Program-made: the position numbers and the translations under genes | Notes under the pieces: generated by a model | What the model was told of the DNA's origin: nothing | Databases searched by the model: none | The model's input: only the letters and a program-made list of their open reading frames with translations | From: Verrucomicrobiota bacterium | GTDB taxonomy: Bacteria > Verrucomicrobiota > Verrucomicrobiia > Limisphaerales > DSYF01 | NCBI GenBank assembly: GCA_025457615.1 | Contig: JALOTZ010000002.1 | Location: forward strand, 1-64,000 | Reading direction: 5' to 3' | DNA length: 64,000 nucleotides | Part shown: in pieces, positions 35,231 to 44,263 of the stretch | Layout: the number at the start of each line of letters is the position of its first letter | Position numbering within the stretch: position 1 is the stretch's first letter

Positions 35231-35650
35231 GTGAAATCGCTCACTGAACATCTATGGTTTGAAATCCCCAGCCGCCGGGGTTTCGTAAACATCACCGACA
35301 CGGTGGAGGATCTGGTCCGAAAAAGCGGCGTGAAGGAGGGGCTTTGCCTGGTCAATGCCATGCACATCTCCGCCTCCGTCTTCATCAACGACAACGAGCA
35401 GGGGCTCCTGCACGATTACGAGGTCTGGCTGGAGAAACTTGCTCCGCATGCGCCAGTTTCGCAGTACGAGCACAATCGCACCGGCGAAGACAATGCTGAC
35501 GCCCACCTGAAGCGCCAGGTGATGGGTCGCGAGGTGGTGGTGGCGATCACCCAGGGAAAGCTGGACTTCGGGCCCTGGGAACAGATCTTCTACGGCGAAT
35601 TCGACGGACACCGCCGCAAGCGGGTCCTGGTGAAGATCATTGGCGAGTAG
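35231..35650 (+). CDS. YjbQ/UPF0047 family protein
   Basis: A 139-residue protein of the secondary thiamine-phosphate synthase (YjbQ) family. [19 protein letters not shown] and [21 protein letters not shown], together with a late Glu/Asp-rich stretch, are conserved. The GTG at 35231 begins the homology ([12 protein letters not shown]); the upstream frame does not match. Some members have weak thiamine phosphate synthase activity, but the true role is uncertain. It ends 9 bases before the nucleotidyltransferase. Confidence 0.85.
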   Translation: MKSLTEHLWFEIPSRRGFVNITDTVEDLVRKSGVKEGLCLVNAMHISASVFINDNEQGLLHDYEVWLEKLAPHAPVSQYEHNRTGEDNADAHLKRQVMGREVVVAITQGKLDFGPWEQIFYGEFDGHRRKRVLVKIIGE

Positions 35651-35659
35651 ATCCAACCC

Positions 35660-36415
35660 ATGAAAGCCGTCATCCTGGCCGCGGGCAAGGGGACCCGCAT
35701 GCGCGAACTGACGCAGGAAATCCCCAAGCCCATGCTGAAGGTGCAGGGCCGGCCGATCCTCGAACACATCGTATCGGGCCTGGTCGTGTCAGGCATCCGC
35801 GACATCTTCATCGTCACCGGTTTCCAAGCCGGGACCATCGAGGGCTACTTCGGGGATGGCAGCCGCTGGAATGCGCGGATTGCCTATGGACGACAGGCGG
35901 TGCAAGACGGCACCGGCAAGGCGCCGGAACTGGCCAAGGCCTTCATTGGCCCGTCCCCCTTTCTGCTCACCTATGGCGACATTTTGGTGAAGCCCGAGAC
36001 GTATGGGCGGATGATCCATCGCTACAACGAGGGTTACTTTTCGGGGGTGGTCACGGTCACCCGAGGGGAGGACGTAACCAAGGGCGGGTTGAACTTCTTC
36101 GACGAGGCGTTTTGCCTGACACGGCTGGTCGAGAAGCCCTCGCCTCAGCGGATTCAACAGTTGTGCGACGAGGGTCTGCTCAAACCGGGAGACCCCGCCT
36201 GGTACAACGCGGGCATCTACATCTTCAAACCGTCCCTGTTCGAGTTCACGGCCACGCTGGAGAAATCACCCCGGGGCGAATACGAGCTGACCGATGCGAT
36301 CGGAGCGTTGCTGGCCACCAAACACCGCATCGCCGGACTGGAGATCCAGGGGCGCTGGGTGGACGTGCGCGACCCCGAGGTGCTGGCGTCGCTGGAGAAT
36401 GCTCAAGTCACGTAA
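35660..36415 (+). CDS. Sugar-phosphate nucleotidyltransferase
   Basis: A 251-residue NTP_transferase protein. MKAVILAAGKGTRMRELT is the nucleotide-binding signature, and IPKPMLKVQGRPILEH and YGDILV follow. It lacks the C-terminal hexapeptide domain of GlmU, so it is a stand-alone pyrophosphorylase; sugar and nucleotide are undetermined. The 3' end overlaps the convergent mqnA stop by 13 bases. Confidence 0.85.
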   Translation: MKAVILAAGKGTRMRELTQEIPKPMLKVQGRPILEHIVSGLVVSGIRDIFIVTGFQAGTIEGYFGDGSRWNARIAYGRQAVQDGTGKAPELAKAFIGPSPFLLTYGDILVKPETYGRMIHRYNEGYFSGVVTVTRGEDVTKGGLNFFDEAFCLTRLVEKPSPQRIQQLCDEGLLKPGDPAWYNAGIYIFKPSLFEFTATLEKSPRGEYELTDAIGALLATKHRIAGLEIQGRWVDVRDPEVLASLENAQVT

Positions 36416-37290
36416 TGCAGGGACTGGACCGGTCCGAGTCCGTGCTTCTCCAAGAGCATCAGGAAGTGTTCGATCCCGCGCTTCTCGTCGGAGCCCAGGT
36501 GGTAATGGATGTGCCAGCCGAGGTAATCCTGGCGCAAAGCCAGGTCGTATTCCTTGCGGTTGTGGATGATGGAATCCAGCGTGTCGAGGCCGAAATCCCG
36601 CGCATCCCGCAACTGGCGGCGCAAGGCCGCGTTGTCCACGCCACGACGGAGTGCCCAGACCGCATACACAAAGGGCAGGTTGGTCAGCTCATACCACGCG
36701 GTTCCAAGATCCCAAATCGAATGCGCGTGCGGCGAGAGTCGGAAGTCGAGCGCCGCATCACCGATCAACAGCACAAAGTCCTTGTTCACCGCCGCCGCAT
36801 AATCCTCCAGCGGTTTGAATTCCGGACGCAGGTCACGCTCCGCCAGCAGCACCTGCAGGAGCTTGACGCTGGTGAGGGAGGCGGGGTCGCAGAAGACCTC
36901 CGTGACCTCCTCCAGCGGACGCTTGTGGGCGAGAAACACGCTCAGCACCTCCCCGAGCGAAGCCACCGCGATGCCGTCCAGCACGTCGTAACGGTCGTGC
37001 TGCATCGGCTCCACCACGCTGACCAGCGCGGCGTCCAACTCGTCGCGGCGCAACATTTCCGCCAACCGGGCCGGCGGGGCGAAAAGCACCTCCCCCTCGA
37101 GGCCGCGCGTAAGGGGGACGGCGTTCAACGCCTTGACCGACCCCACGCGGAACGGAGCCAGCGATTGGTCCAGTCCGAACTCCCGCTGCCGGGTGGCCGC
37201 CCGCTGTTCGTGTTCGAGCCGGTGGGCGATGGCCTCCGGCGATTCGGCGGGCGCCATGCGAAGGTTGGTAATGTCGTCGGGGGAACTCAC
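36403..37290 (-). CDS. mqnA: Chorismate dehydratase
   Basis: The first enzyme of the futalosine menaquinone route (chorismate to 3-enolpyruvyl-benzoate). FRVGSVKALNAVPLTRGL, ARLAEMLRRDELDAALVSVV and LIGDAALDF are family segments. At 295 residues it has an N-terminal extension of about 45 residues compared with typical MqnA; a later start is possible. It lies 21 bases after mqnE, last in the ubiX-mqnP-mqnE-mqnA run. Confidence 0.92.
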   Translation of the reverse strand: MSSPDDITNLRMAPAESPEAIAHRLEHEQRAATRQREFGLDQSLAPFRVGSVKALNAVPLTRGLEGEVLFAPPARLAEMLRRDELDAALVSVVEPMQHDRYDVLDGIAVASLGEVLSVFLAHKRPLEEVTEVFCDPASLTSVKLLQVLLAERDLRPEFKPLEDYAAAVNKDFVLLIGDAALDFRLSPHAHSIWDLGTAWYELTNLPFVYAVWALRRGVDNAALRRQLRDARDFGLDTLDSIIHNRKEYDLALRQDYLGWHIHYHLGSDEKRGIEHFLMLLEKHGLGPVQSLHYVT

Positions 37291-37311
37291 AACTCTCGTA
37301 ATGCTCGCGCC

Positions 37312-38634
37312 TCACGCCGTCGCCAGATTGTCTTCCAACACCTTGGATCTGCCCGAGGGCAGTTCGGCTTCCGTCGCAGTCGGTGCGGCGTCCCAAACTT
37401 TGATGGGTTCGTAAAACGTATTCCGTTGAAGGGGCGTGCGGCCGGCTTCGCGGATGGCTTTGATCATTTCGGCTTCGGTCTGCAATTGGGGCGAGGCCGC
37501 GCCGGCCATGTGGAAGATGTGTTCCTCGACAATGGTGCCGTGCAGGTCGTCAGCCCCGTAACTCAGCGCCACCTGCGCCAGCTTCATCCCCAACCCCACC
37601 CAGTAAGCAGTGAGGTGATCGAAGTTGTCGAGGAAAAGCCGGCTCACCGCGAGCGTGCGCAGGGTGTCGTAACCGGTGGGCGGATGCGTCACGGGTATTT
37701 CGTTGTTGTCCGGCTGATAGGGCAGGGGGATGAACCCGACAAATCCACCGGTTTCGTCCTGGAGTTCGCGCAACTGACGCAAGTGATCCACGCGGTCGGC
37801 CAGGGTTTCGACGTGGCCGTAGAGCATGGTGCAGGTGCTGCGGCCCCCCAGCCGGTGCCAGGTGCGGTGCACATCCAGATACTCCGCGGCCGACTCCTTG
37901 CCCTTGGCGATGGCCGAGCGGACTTTGGGGGCGAAGATCTCCGCCCCGCCTCCGGTCAGGCAGCTCAGTCCGGCCTCCTTCAACTCGATCAGCGTCTGCT
38001 CGACCGACTTCCGGGCCAGCCACGCCAGGTGCAGGATTTCGATCGCCGTGAAGCACTTCAGGTGCAACTTGGGAGCGCCGTCGGTGGGCGTAGCGCAGGC
38101 GTCCCCGCCTGCGGATCTCAGCACAGTTCGGGTGCGGGAATCACCTGCATTCCCATGCTCTGGCAAAGGTCCGCTGCCCGCACTCGCAGCCGGGACCGCT
38201 GCGCTGCGGTCGCCGTCCAACGTGCGCAGCGCCTTGAGCATGTCCGTGTAGTAGCTGAACGGCAGCGAGGGGTGTAGTCCGCCCACGATGTGCAGCTCGG
38301 TGATCCCCAGGGCCAGCGCTTCCCGGGCTTTGCGCACCATGTCCTCGATCGAGAGTTCGAATCCATCCCGGTCGCGCTTCTTCCGCGCAAACGAGCAAAA
38401 CTGGCAGCTCAGGATGCAGTAGTTCGAGTAGTTGAGGTAGCGGTTCAGGATGTAGGAGGCGTGGTTCCCCACCTGGCGCTGGCGCGCGCCGTCGGCGATG
38501 GCGCCCAACGCGTTCAAGTCCTTGGACTCAAACAGCCGCAGCGCGTCTGCCTCGGAAAGCCGCCTCCCCGCCGCCACCTTGTCGTGGAGGTCGCGCAGGT
38601 CGCTGTGTCCGAACAGAAAGTTCACGGTCGGCAT
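37312..38634 (-). CDS. mqnE: Aminofutalosine synthase (radical SAM) with inserted segment
   Basis: Joins 3-enolpyruvyl-benzoate and the adenosyl group to make aminofutalosine. The Fe-S motif is at Cys73, Cys77 and Cys80 (NYCILSCQFCSF). ELHIVGGLHPSLPFSYY and CTMLYGHVETLADRVDHL are typical of MqnE. Residues about 141-187 (RSAAVPAASAGSG through DACATPTDG) split the normally continuous LKALR...LHLKCFTAIEI segment and look like an in-frame repeat insertion. The start at 38634 (MPTVNFLFG) is chosen over the far-upstream open frame. Confidence 0.92.
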   Translation of the reverse strand: MPTVNFLFGHSDLRDLHDKVAAGRRLSEADALRLFESKDLNALGAIADGARQRQVGNHASYILNRYLNYSNYCILSCQFCSFARKKRDRDGFELSIEDMVRKAREALALGITELHIVGGLHPSLPFSYYTDMLKALRTLDGDRSAAVPAASAGSGPLPEHGNAGDSRTRTVLRSAGGDACATPTDGAPKLHLKCFTAIEILHLAWLARKSVEQTLIELKEAGLSCLTGGGAEIFAPKVRSAIAKGKESAAEYLDVHRTWHRLGGRSTCTMLYGHVETLADRVDHLRQLRELQDETGGFVGFIPLPYQPDNNEIPVTHPPTGYDTLRTLAVSRLFLDNFDHLTAYWVGLGMKLAQVALSYGADDLHGTIVEEHIFHMAGAASPQLQTEAEMIKAIREAGRTPLQRNTFYEPIKVWDAAPTATEAELPSGRSKVLEDNLATA

Positions 38635-38669
38635 TATGCCGGTTTCCGGTCCGTTGGCAAACGGCGAGA

Positions 38670-39602
38670 CTACCAGGTGAACCGGAACCCGCGGAAAATG
38701 ACCTCCCCGGCCGTCACGGCCAGGAAAACGAAGCTGATCAGCGCGTTCAGCCGGAAGAAGGCCGTGTTCACCCAGTCCAGGCTGCGACGCCGCGCCACCC
38801 AATGTTCCACCACCAGGCAGGCGAGGATGAGGATCAACCCGCCGGCATAGGCGATACGAAATCCCGCCAGCAGTCCAAACGCCGCCAGTACGCCCCACAT
38901 GAACAGGTGGGCGAGAAAGGCCGCCGCCAGCGCGTTCTTCGGTCCCCAGCGCACCACGAGCGAATGCAGTCCATGCGCGCGATCAAATTCGTAATCCTGC
39001 AAGGCGTAAATGATGTCGAACCCGATCAGCCACAGCACCACGGCGGCGGCCAGGAGCAGCGGCAGCAGGAAGCTGTGGCGCAGCGGGGAATGATCCTGCG
39101 CGCAAGGGGCAGGCCAGAAGTCAAAGCTCCCGGTCACCGCCAGCCACGCGCCGATGGGAGCCAAGGCCAACGCCACGCCCAGGAACACATGGGTGAAATC
39201 CGTAAACCGCTTGGTGAGCGAGTAGAAGCACACCACCACGATGGCCACCGGGGAGAGCGCGAAGCAGGTGGGATTGAGGAGCCAGCTCGCCGCCATCAGG
39301 CCGGTGGCGCTCAGGGTGCACAGCAGCCCCGCGCCGGCCAGCGAGATCTGGCCGGTGGGCAGGTGCCGGCTGGCTGTGCGCGGATTCAGCGCGTCGAACT
39401 TTCGGTCCGCAATGCGGTTGAAAGCCATGGCGCAGGTGCGGGCGCAGACCATGGCCGCCAGGATGAGCAGGAACACGCGCCAACCCGGCCAGCCGTGGTT
39501 GTCCCGCGCCGCCACCAGCATGGCCGCCAAGGCGAACGGCAGGGCGAAGACCGTGTGCGAGAAGCGCACGAAGCCGGCCCATTTCTTGAGAAAGGAAAAC
39601 AT
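38670..39602 (-). CDS. mqnP: UbiA-like prenyltransferase, menaquinone pathway
   Basis: An inner-membrane prenyltransferase of 310 residues. The two Asp-rich motifs are NRIADRKFDALNPRTASR and DIIYALQDYEFDRAHG. About eight or nine hydrophobic helices are present. Given its position between mqnE and a UbiX homologue, it most likely attaches the prenyl tail in the futalosine route (MqnP), rather than being the ubiquinone UbiA. Confidence 0.9.
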   Translation of the reverse strand: MFSFLKKWAGFVRFSHTVFALPFALAAMLVAARDNHGWPGWRVFLLILAAMVCARTCAMAFNRIADRKFDALNPRTASRHLPTGQISLAGAGLLCTLSATGLMAASWLLNPTCFALSPVAIVVVCFYSLTKRFTDFTHVFLGVALALAPIGAWLAVTGSFDFWPAPCAQDHSPLRHSFLLPLLLAAAVVLWLIGFDIIYALQDYEFDRAHGLHSLVVRWGPKNALAAAFLAHLFMWGVLAAFGLLAGFRIAYAGGLILILACLVVEHWVARRRSLDWVNTAFFRLNALISFVFLAVTAGEVIFRGFRFTW

Positions 39603-39742
39603 TCAACCTTCAATGTCCAACCTCGAGGGGTCAGCCAGTTTTGCCGGCGGGATGACGCACAGTATTGGCCGGCGGTCTGCCTGTTTCAGCCCGGGCATTT
39701 TGTGGTGCGGTGTGAATGCTTAGATGCTTCCCCCGCCTGGTT

Positions 39743-40300
39743 TCATTCCTTCTCCTCCCCCCACCGCTCGACCACCACGTTCGCAATCCCCAGGTGATCC
39801 AGCACCCGCGCCACCACGGTGTCCACCACCGCCTCGACGGTTTGCGGCCGGGTGTAGAACGATGGATTGGCCGGCAGGATGGTGGCCCCGGCCTGGATCA
39901 ACAGTTCGAAGTTCCGCACATGAACCAGGTTCAACGGGGTCTCGCGCGGCACCAGAATGAGTTTGCGCCTTTCCTTCAGGACCACATCCGCCGCGCGCAA
40001 CAACACGTCCTCGCTGTACCCATGCGCGATCCGGCCCAGCGTCCCCATCGTGCACGGAATCACCACCATGGCGTCAGGCGGATTCGATCCGCTGGCAAAC
40101 GGGGCATTCATGCTGCGCAGATTGTGCAGCTTCATGCCTGGCTTGACCCGCAGGCCGCCGGGAAGCTCCTCTGCGATGACCTGCGGCGCGTACTGGCTCA
40201 GGACCACATGAACTTCATGGCACTGCGGATCCAACTGGTCCAGCAGCCGCTGGGCGTAGAGGGATCCGCTCGCGCCCGTGATGGCAATCAGCAGTTTCAC
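39743..40300 (-). CDS. ubiX: Flavin prenyltransferase (UbiX family)
   Basis: Makes the prenylated FMN cofactor for a UbiD-type decarboxylase; in this pathway it would be MqnM. KLLIAITGASGSLYAQRLLD, VVIPCTMGTLGRIAHGYSEDVLLRAADV and LVPRETPLNLVHVRN are diagnostic. The GTG at 40300 begins the homology. The long frame upstream is composed of palindromic repeats. The length of 185 residues is normal. It is first in the menaquinone gene run. Confidence 0.92.
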   Translation of the reverse strand: MKLLIAITGASGSLYAQRLLDQLDPQCHEVHVVLSQYAPQVIAEELPGGLRVKPGMKLHNLRSMNAPFASGSNPPDAMVVIPCTMGTLGRIAHGYSEDVLLRAADVVLKERRKLILVPRETPLNLVHVRNFELLIQAGATILPANPSFYTRPQTVEAVVDTVVARVLDHLGIANVVVERWGEEKE

Positions 40301-40364
40301 GAGGGTTCGGGTGCGCGGAATATGACGCACGGGACCCGCCGGCACAAGCGGCGACAGTGCCTGA

Positions 40365-40563
40365 GAACCCGCACCTGCGCCGCCGCTGCGGATCACGGAT
40401 CCGCGCTCCAGCCCCCGGACCGCGAGTCCGCGACTCGCAGCAGCCACGCTACTCCAGATGCCCGCGACCCACTCGCAAGCCGCCCGCACCTGCGCCGCCG
40501 CTGCGGCTTGCGGAGCCGCGCTCCAACCCCGGACCGCGAGTCCGCGAACCCGCAGCAGCGTCG
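40365..40563. repeat. Two tandem composite palindromic elements
   Basis: Most of the gap 40301-40627 is repeat. Reverse-complement units are GGAGCGCGGATCCGTGATCC-GCAG with GGACCGCGAGTCCGCGACTC-GCAGC, then GGAGCGCGGCTCCGCAAGCC-GCAGC with GGACCGCGAGTCCGCGAACC-CGCAGC. The linker ...CAGCCACGCTACTCCAGATG matches, inverted, the linker of the element at 62620. Confidence 0.75.
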
Positions 40564-40627
40564 CCACGAAGCGCGCTCACTGTCGTTCTGCACTTAACAG
40601 CTTGAGTCGGAGCCGACCTTCCCCAGA

Positions 40628-41737
40628 ATGGCCCGTGTGCGGCGCTTGATTCTCCTCCTCGTCCTGTTCCTGTGGGTGGTCGCCGGCTGCCGTGGTCCGC
40701 GATACAACGCCGAGGATCAACCCTCGACTGAACCGACGCCATCAGTCGGACCTGCCTCCCCCTCCGGGTTCCCGGCTCCGTCGGAGCCCGTCGTCGAGCC
40801 TGCGGAACCCGCGTCGCCTCACCTGACGGTCCCGTCGCCCTGGGTGGTGGTCGCCGATTGGGCGCGCGTGAATCGCCTCCCGAACCCGCTGCGCGTCTCC
40901 CAAGGCGAGCAACCCGTCTTCGAATTGCGCTCCGAGCGTGGCGCCTTCCAGTTTCAAATCGGCACCCAACAGGCCCGCTTCGAGGGGATGAGCTTGCTGT
41001 TGGGATTCGAGCCCTGTGTGTTTGGCGGCGAACCATGCCTGCACGCGCTCGATGTGGAACGGAACCTGGCGCCGCTCATGCTGGCCCCGCCGTTCAATCC
41101 TTCCCGGTACCGGCTCCTGGTCATTGATCCCGGGCACGGCGGCGGCAACACCGGCACCCGCAGCGCTCAGGGCGACCTGGAGAAGGATTACACCCTGGAC
41201 TGGGCGCTTCGCCTGCGACCGTTGCTCGAGGCGGCCGGTTGGACGGTGGTGCTCACCCGGACCAACGACACCGAGCTCACCCTCCTTGAGCGGGTGGCTC
41301 TGGCGGATGCTGCGGGGGCCGACCTGTTCATCAGCCTGCACTTCAACGCCTCCGGTGCTGGGAATCATCAGGCCGGCCTGGAAACCTATTGCCTGACTCC
41401 CCAGGGCATGCCCTCCAGCCTGACCCGCGGATTCGAGGACGATCCAAACATCGAATACCCCAACAACACCTTCGATACCGAGAACCTGCAACTGGCGGTT
41501 CGGATCCACCAAGCCCTGCTCGCCGTCAATGGGGGTGAGGATCGCGGGGTGCGCCGGGCCCGCTTCATGGGGGTGCTGCGTGGCCAGGACCGCCCGGCTG
41601 TCCTGGTGGAAGGTGGTTTCCTTTCGAATCCACAGGAGGCAGCCCGGATTGCGGATCCGGGGTTTCGCCAGGAACTGGCGGAAGCCCTGGCCGCAGCGTT
41701 CGTGGCTGACGCCGATCAGACGGGTTCGCCAAGGTGA
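40628..41737 (+). CDS. N-acetylmuramoyl-L-alanine amidase (lipoprotein)
   Basis: A peptidoglycan amidase of 369 residues. The N-terminal signal with the lipobox VVAGC marks a lipoprotein. A Pro/Ser-rich linker (about 25-70) leads to the catalytic Amidase_3 domain: LVIDPGHGGGNTG (zinc His), DLFISLHFNA (His) and VLVEGGFLSNPQE (catalytic Glu). It probably trims peptidoglycan in the periplasm from an outer-membrane anchor. It is single, divergent from ubiX. Confidence 0.9.
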   Translation: MARVRRLILLLVLFLWVVAGCRGPRYNAEDQPSTEPTPSVGPASPSGFPAPSEPVVEPAEPASPHLTVPSPWVVVADWARVNRLPNPLRVSQGEQPVFELRSERGAFQFQIGTQQARFEGMSLLLGFEPCVFGGEPCLHALDVERNLAPLMLAPPFNPSRYRLLVIDPGHGGGNTGTRSAQGDLEKDYTLDWALRLRPLLEAAGWTVVLTRTNDTELTLLERVALADAAGADLFISLHFNASGAGNHQAGLETYCLTPQGMPSSLTRGFEDDPNIEYPNNTFDTENLQLAVRIHQALLAVNGGEDRGVRRARFMGVLRGQDRPAVLVEGGFLSNPQEAARIADPGFRQELAEALAAAFVADADQTGSPR

Positions 41738-41870
41738 TTTCCACTCCGGCACACGTCCTTGCAGCGCCACCTCGGCTGCCCACGTCAGGGTCCAGCCCCT
41801 CCGGACCTCGGAGGCCGCCAGCGCGCCGGCGTTTTTGGGGTTGTCGGTTTCTGCGGGGCAGGATTCCCTA

Positions 41871-42695
41871 ATGCGCGTGCAAGCTGCACCTGGTCATCAG
41901 GATGAACTGTTCCCGGCATCCGTCCCGTCCCAAGCCGTGTTGGGCACGCCGCTGTTGCTCACGGATTACTCCGGACTCGGGGAGGCGTGTCAGAGGTGGA
42001 CCCGGCGTCCCGCGCCTGTCGCCGTCGAGTTTGCCAACACCCAGGTGGTGATCATGCGGCGGCATGATCCGTCCTTTCATCGCCTGACCCAGGCCTGCGA
42101 TTACTTTGCTCCGGATGGCATGCCGCTGGTGTGGTGTTTGAACCGCGCTGGGGCTGGCCTGCGCGACCGGGTGTATGGCCCGACCTTCATGCGCCAGTTC
42201 CTGGATGCCGTCCCCGCCACGTTCACCCACTACCTGCTGGGCGGGTCCGCGGAGTGCGGGCGCCGCTTGAAGGAGCGGTTCTCCCAGGCTAACCCGGGCC
42301 TCCGGTTCATCGGCGAGTACCACGGACGCTGCGAGGCCGATGGACGGTTGGATCCGGCTCAGGAGGCCGCGGTGATCGAGGGGATCAATCGCCTTTCCCC
42401 GGATTTCATCTGGATCGGCTTCGGCACCCCCAAACAGCAAGCCTGGGTGCATCGCTACAAGCCCCAGATCAAACGCGGCGTGATCCTGTCGGTGGGATTC
42501 GGGTTCGATGTGAATGCCGGAATGAAGCCGGATCAACCGCTGTGGATGCAGCGCCTGGGCCTCGGCTGGCTTTTCCGGCTGTGGTCCGAGCCGGGGCGGC
42601 TCCTCGGACGTTACCTCAAATACAACTCGCTGTTCCTCTGGTACCTGTTCAGGGACGGGATCAGGAGCAGGTCAGTTGAAACCCTCGAATCGTGA
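41871..42695 (+). CDS. WecG/TagA/CpsF family glycosyltransferase
   Basis: A 274-residue GT26 enzyme that adds a sugar to a lipid-linked intermediate. ACDYFAPDGMPLVW carries the D-G-x-P signature. TFTHYLLGGSAECG, IGEYHGR and FIWIGFGTPKQQAWVH are conserved. Sugar donor and product are unknown; a role in surface polysaccharide is the family expectation. The ATG at 41871 gives about 30 non-conserved residues before the core. Confidence 0.88.
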   Translation: MRVQAAPGHQDELFPASVPSQAVLGTPLLLTDYSGLGEACQRWTRRPAPVAVEFANTQVVIMRRHDPSFHRLTQACDYFAPDGMPLVWCLNRAGAGLRDRVYGPTFMRQFLDAVPATFTHYLLGGSAECGRRLKERFSQANPGLRFIGEYHGRCEADGRLDPAQEAAVIEGINRLSPDFIWIGFGTPKQQAWVHRYKPQIKRGVILSVGFGFDVNAGMKPDQPLWMQRLGLGWLFRLWSEPGRLLGRYLKYNSLFLWYLFRDGIRSRSVETLES

Positions 42696-42866
42696 GTGGA
42701 CAGGTGTTTCGTGACGTTCAGGAACTGGGATCACGGTTGCAGCGTGCGATGTGAACCGTGTTCGGGTCGCGCCAACCTGCCGCAAAGAAAACAGGGTTGA
42801 ACTCGCCTTCCGGCAACCGGATACTCCCCTCGCAGCCGGGGGGATTCCGCCGGGTGCGACGTGCCA

Positions 42867-43472
42867 ATGAACGACTGGAACATCCAATCCCGGGCCCACG
42901 CCTGCAGCGCCTGCGAGCAGCCGTTTGCCGACCAGGCGCCCTACCACACGGCATTGTTCGAGGACCCCGAGGGGTTGCACCGGCGCGATGTCTGCCGGCG
43001 CTGTTGGGAGGCGGACGTGCAGGCGCAGCGGGGCTCCCGCCCGGGGTTCGTTTCACACTGGCAGGGGATCTACGAAGCCCCCCCGCCGGTGACCGAATCC
43101 ATTCAAAAGGAGAACGCCGAATCGCTGCTCCGCAAGTTGATCGGTCAGGACGATCCCCGGTACATTCCGGCCGGTTACATCCTCGCCGTGATGTTGGAGC
43201 GCAAACGGATCCTCAAGGTGAAGGAGGAATGGCAACGGGAGGGCCGGCGCGTGTTTGTCTATGAACACGCCCGCAGCGGGGATGTGTTCACCATCGTGGA
43301 TCCCGACCTTCAACTGGACCAGTTGGAGTCGGTCCAACGAGAGGTGTCCCAACTGCTGGAGCACGGATTGAATCCGCCGCCCGCACCCCAAACCGCGCCG
43401 GACGAGTCCGGGCCGGCGGTAAACCCAGCCCAGCCCGTGGCTGCCACCGCAGCCGGGGGGCAACCGGCCTGA
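42867..43472 (+). CDS. Hypothetical protein with zinc-ribbon-like cysteines
   Basis: A 201-residue protein beginning MNDWNIQSRAHACSACEQPF. A pair of CxxC motifs (CSAC near residue 14, then CRRC near residue 44) could bind zinc. The middle (LLRKLIGQDDPRYIPAGYIL) and VFVYEHARSGDVFTIVDPDL look folded, and the C-terminus is Pro/Ala-rich. I do not recognise a function. It sits 14 bases ahead of rnc and is likely co-transcribed. Another ATG lies 6 bases upstream. Confidence 0.7.
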   Translation: MNDWNIQSRAHACSACEQPFADQAPYHTALFEDPEGLHRRDVCRRCWEADVQAQRGSRPGFVSHWQGIYEAPPPVTESIQKENAESLLRKLIGQDDPRYIPAGYILAVMLERKRILKVKEEWQREGRRVFVYEHARSGDVFTIVDPDLQLDQLESVQREVSQLLEHGLNPPPAPQTAPDESGPAVNPAQPVAATAAGGQPA

Positions 43473-43486
43473 AGCCTGGAGTCCCT

Positions 43487-44263
43487 GTGGCGACGCTGAA
43501 CGAATTCCAGGCCCGGTTGGGATACAAGTTCCGTGACGCTTCGCTGCTCAAGCTCGCGCTCACCCACCCATCGGTCACCCTGGATCGTTCCTCGGTGGGC
43601 GAGGACAATCAGCGTCTCGAGTTTCTCGGGGACGCCGTCCTTCAACTCATTCTCACCCTCGCACTGTTCGAGCGGTTTCCGGATCTGGACGAGGGATCGC
43701 TGACCAAGGCCCGGGCGCAGATGGTGAACCGCACGGCCCTGGCGGCGCGCAGTCGCCAGCTCGACCTGGGCGAGCAGCTCCTGTTGAGCCGGGGCGAGGA
43801 ACTCCACGGCGGTCGCAACCGCAACTCCACCCTGGCCGATGCTTTGGAAGCGTTGCTCGGCGCGGTGTTCCTGGACGGCGGATTCGAGGCAGCCCGGGCC
43901 GTGGTGCTGCGCGAGTTCGCGGACCACTTTACGGAGCTGCCCCAGGTGCCCTCCATCGCCAATCCCAAGGGGGAGCTTCAGGAATGGCTGCAAGCCACGT
44001 CCACGGAGGCGCCGCACTACTCCCTCGTGTCCGCCACCGGTCCGGACCACGACCGGGAGTTCGAATGCATCGTGTTGCACGAAGGTGTGGAACTGGCCCG
44101 CGGACAGGGCAAGAGCAAGAAAGCGGCGGAAACCCACGCTGCGCTGGCCGCCTTGGAACTGCTGAAATCCAAACCGACCTCCTCCAGCCGGAAACAGCCG
44201 GCCCGCAAGCGCAAACCCCGATCCACCCGACCCCCGGTTGCCACTCATGAAAACCCTGTTTGA
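43487..44263 (+). CDS. rnc: Ribonuclease III
   Basis: A double-strand RNA endonuclease. The signature NQRLEFLGDAVLQL and the second catalytic segment LADALEALLGAVFLDGG are intact. The dsRNA-binding domain (about 155-225; PKGELQEWLQATSTEAPHY) is complete, followed by a basic tail (RKQPARKRKPRS). The GTG start at 43487 fits. The stop overlaps the start of btpA by 17 bases. Confidence 0.95.
   Translation: MATLNEFQARLGYKFRDASLLKLALTHPSVTLDRSSVGEDNQRLEFLGDAVLQLILTLALFERFPDLDEGSLTKARAQMVNRTALAARSRQLDLGEQLLLSRGEELHGGRNRNSTLADALEALLGAVFLDGGFEAARAVVLREFADHFTELPQVPSIANPKGELQEWLQATSTEAPHYSLVSATGPDHDREFECIVLHEGVELARGQGKSKKAAETHAALAALELLKSKPTSSSRKQPARKRKPRSTRPPVATHENPV

Noticed and set aside
36112-38277. 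Long plus-strand open frame opposite mqnA and mqnE
   Set aside because: It is the antisense shadow of two clearly homologous minus-strand genes and has no recognisable motifs.
40365-40563. CRISPR array
   Set aside because: Units are inverted and imperfect, with no regular spacers and no cas genes.
39743-40567. N-terminal extension of UbiX up to 40567
   Set aside because: The extra residues are translations of palindromic repeats; the family starts at the GTG at 40300.
42718-42866. Small gene between the WecG-like gene and the zinc-ribbon protein
   Set aside because: Frames are short, lack a ribosome binding site and are shadows of the following gene.
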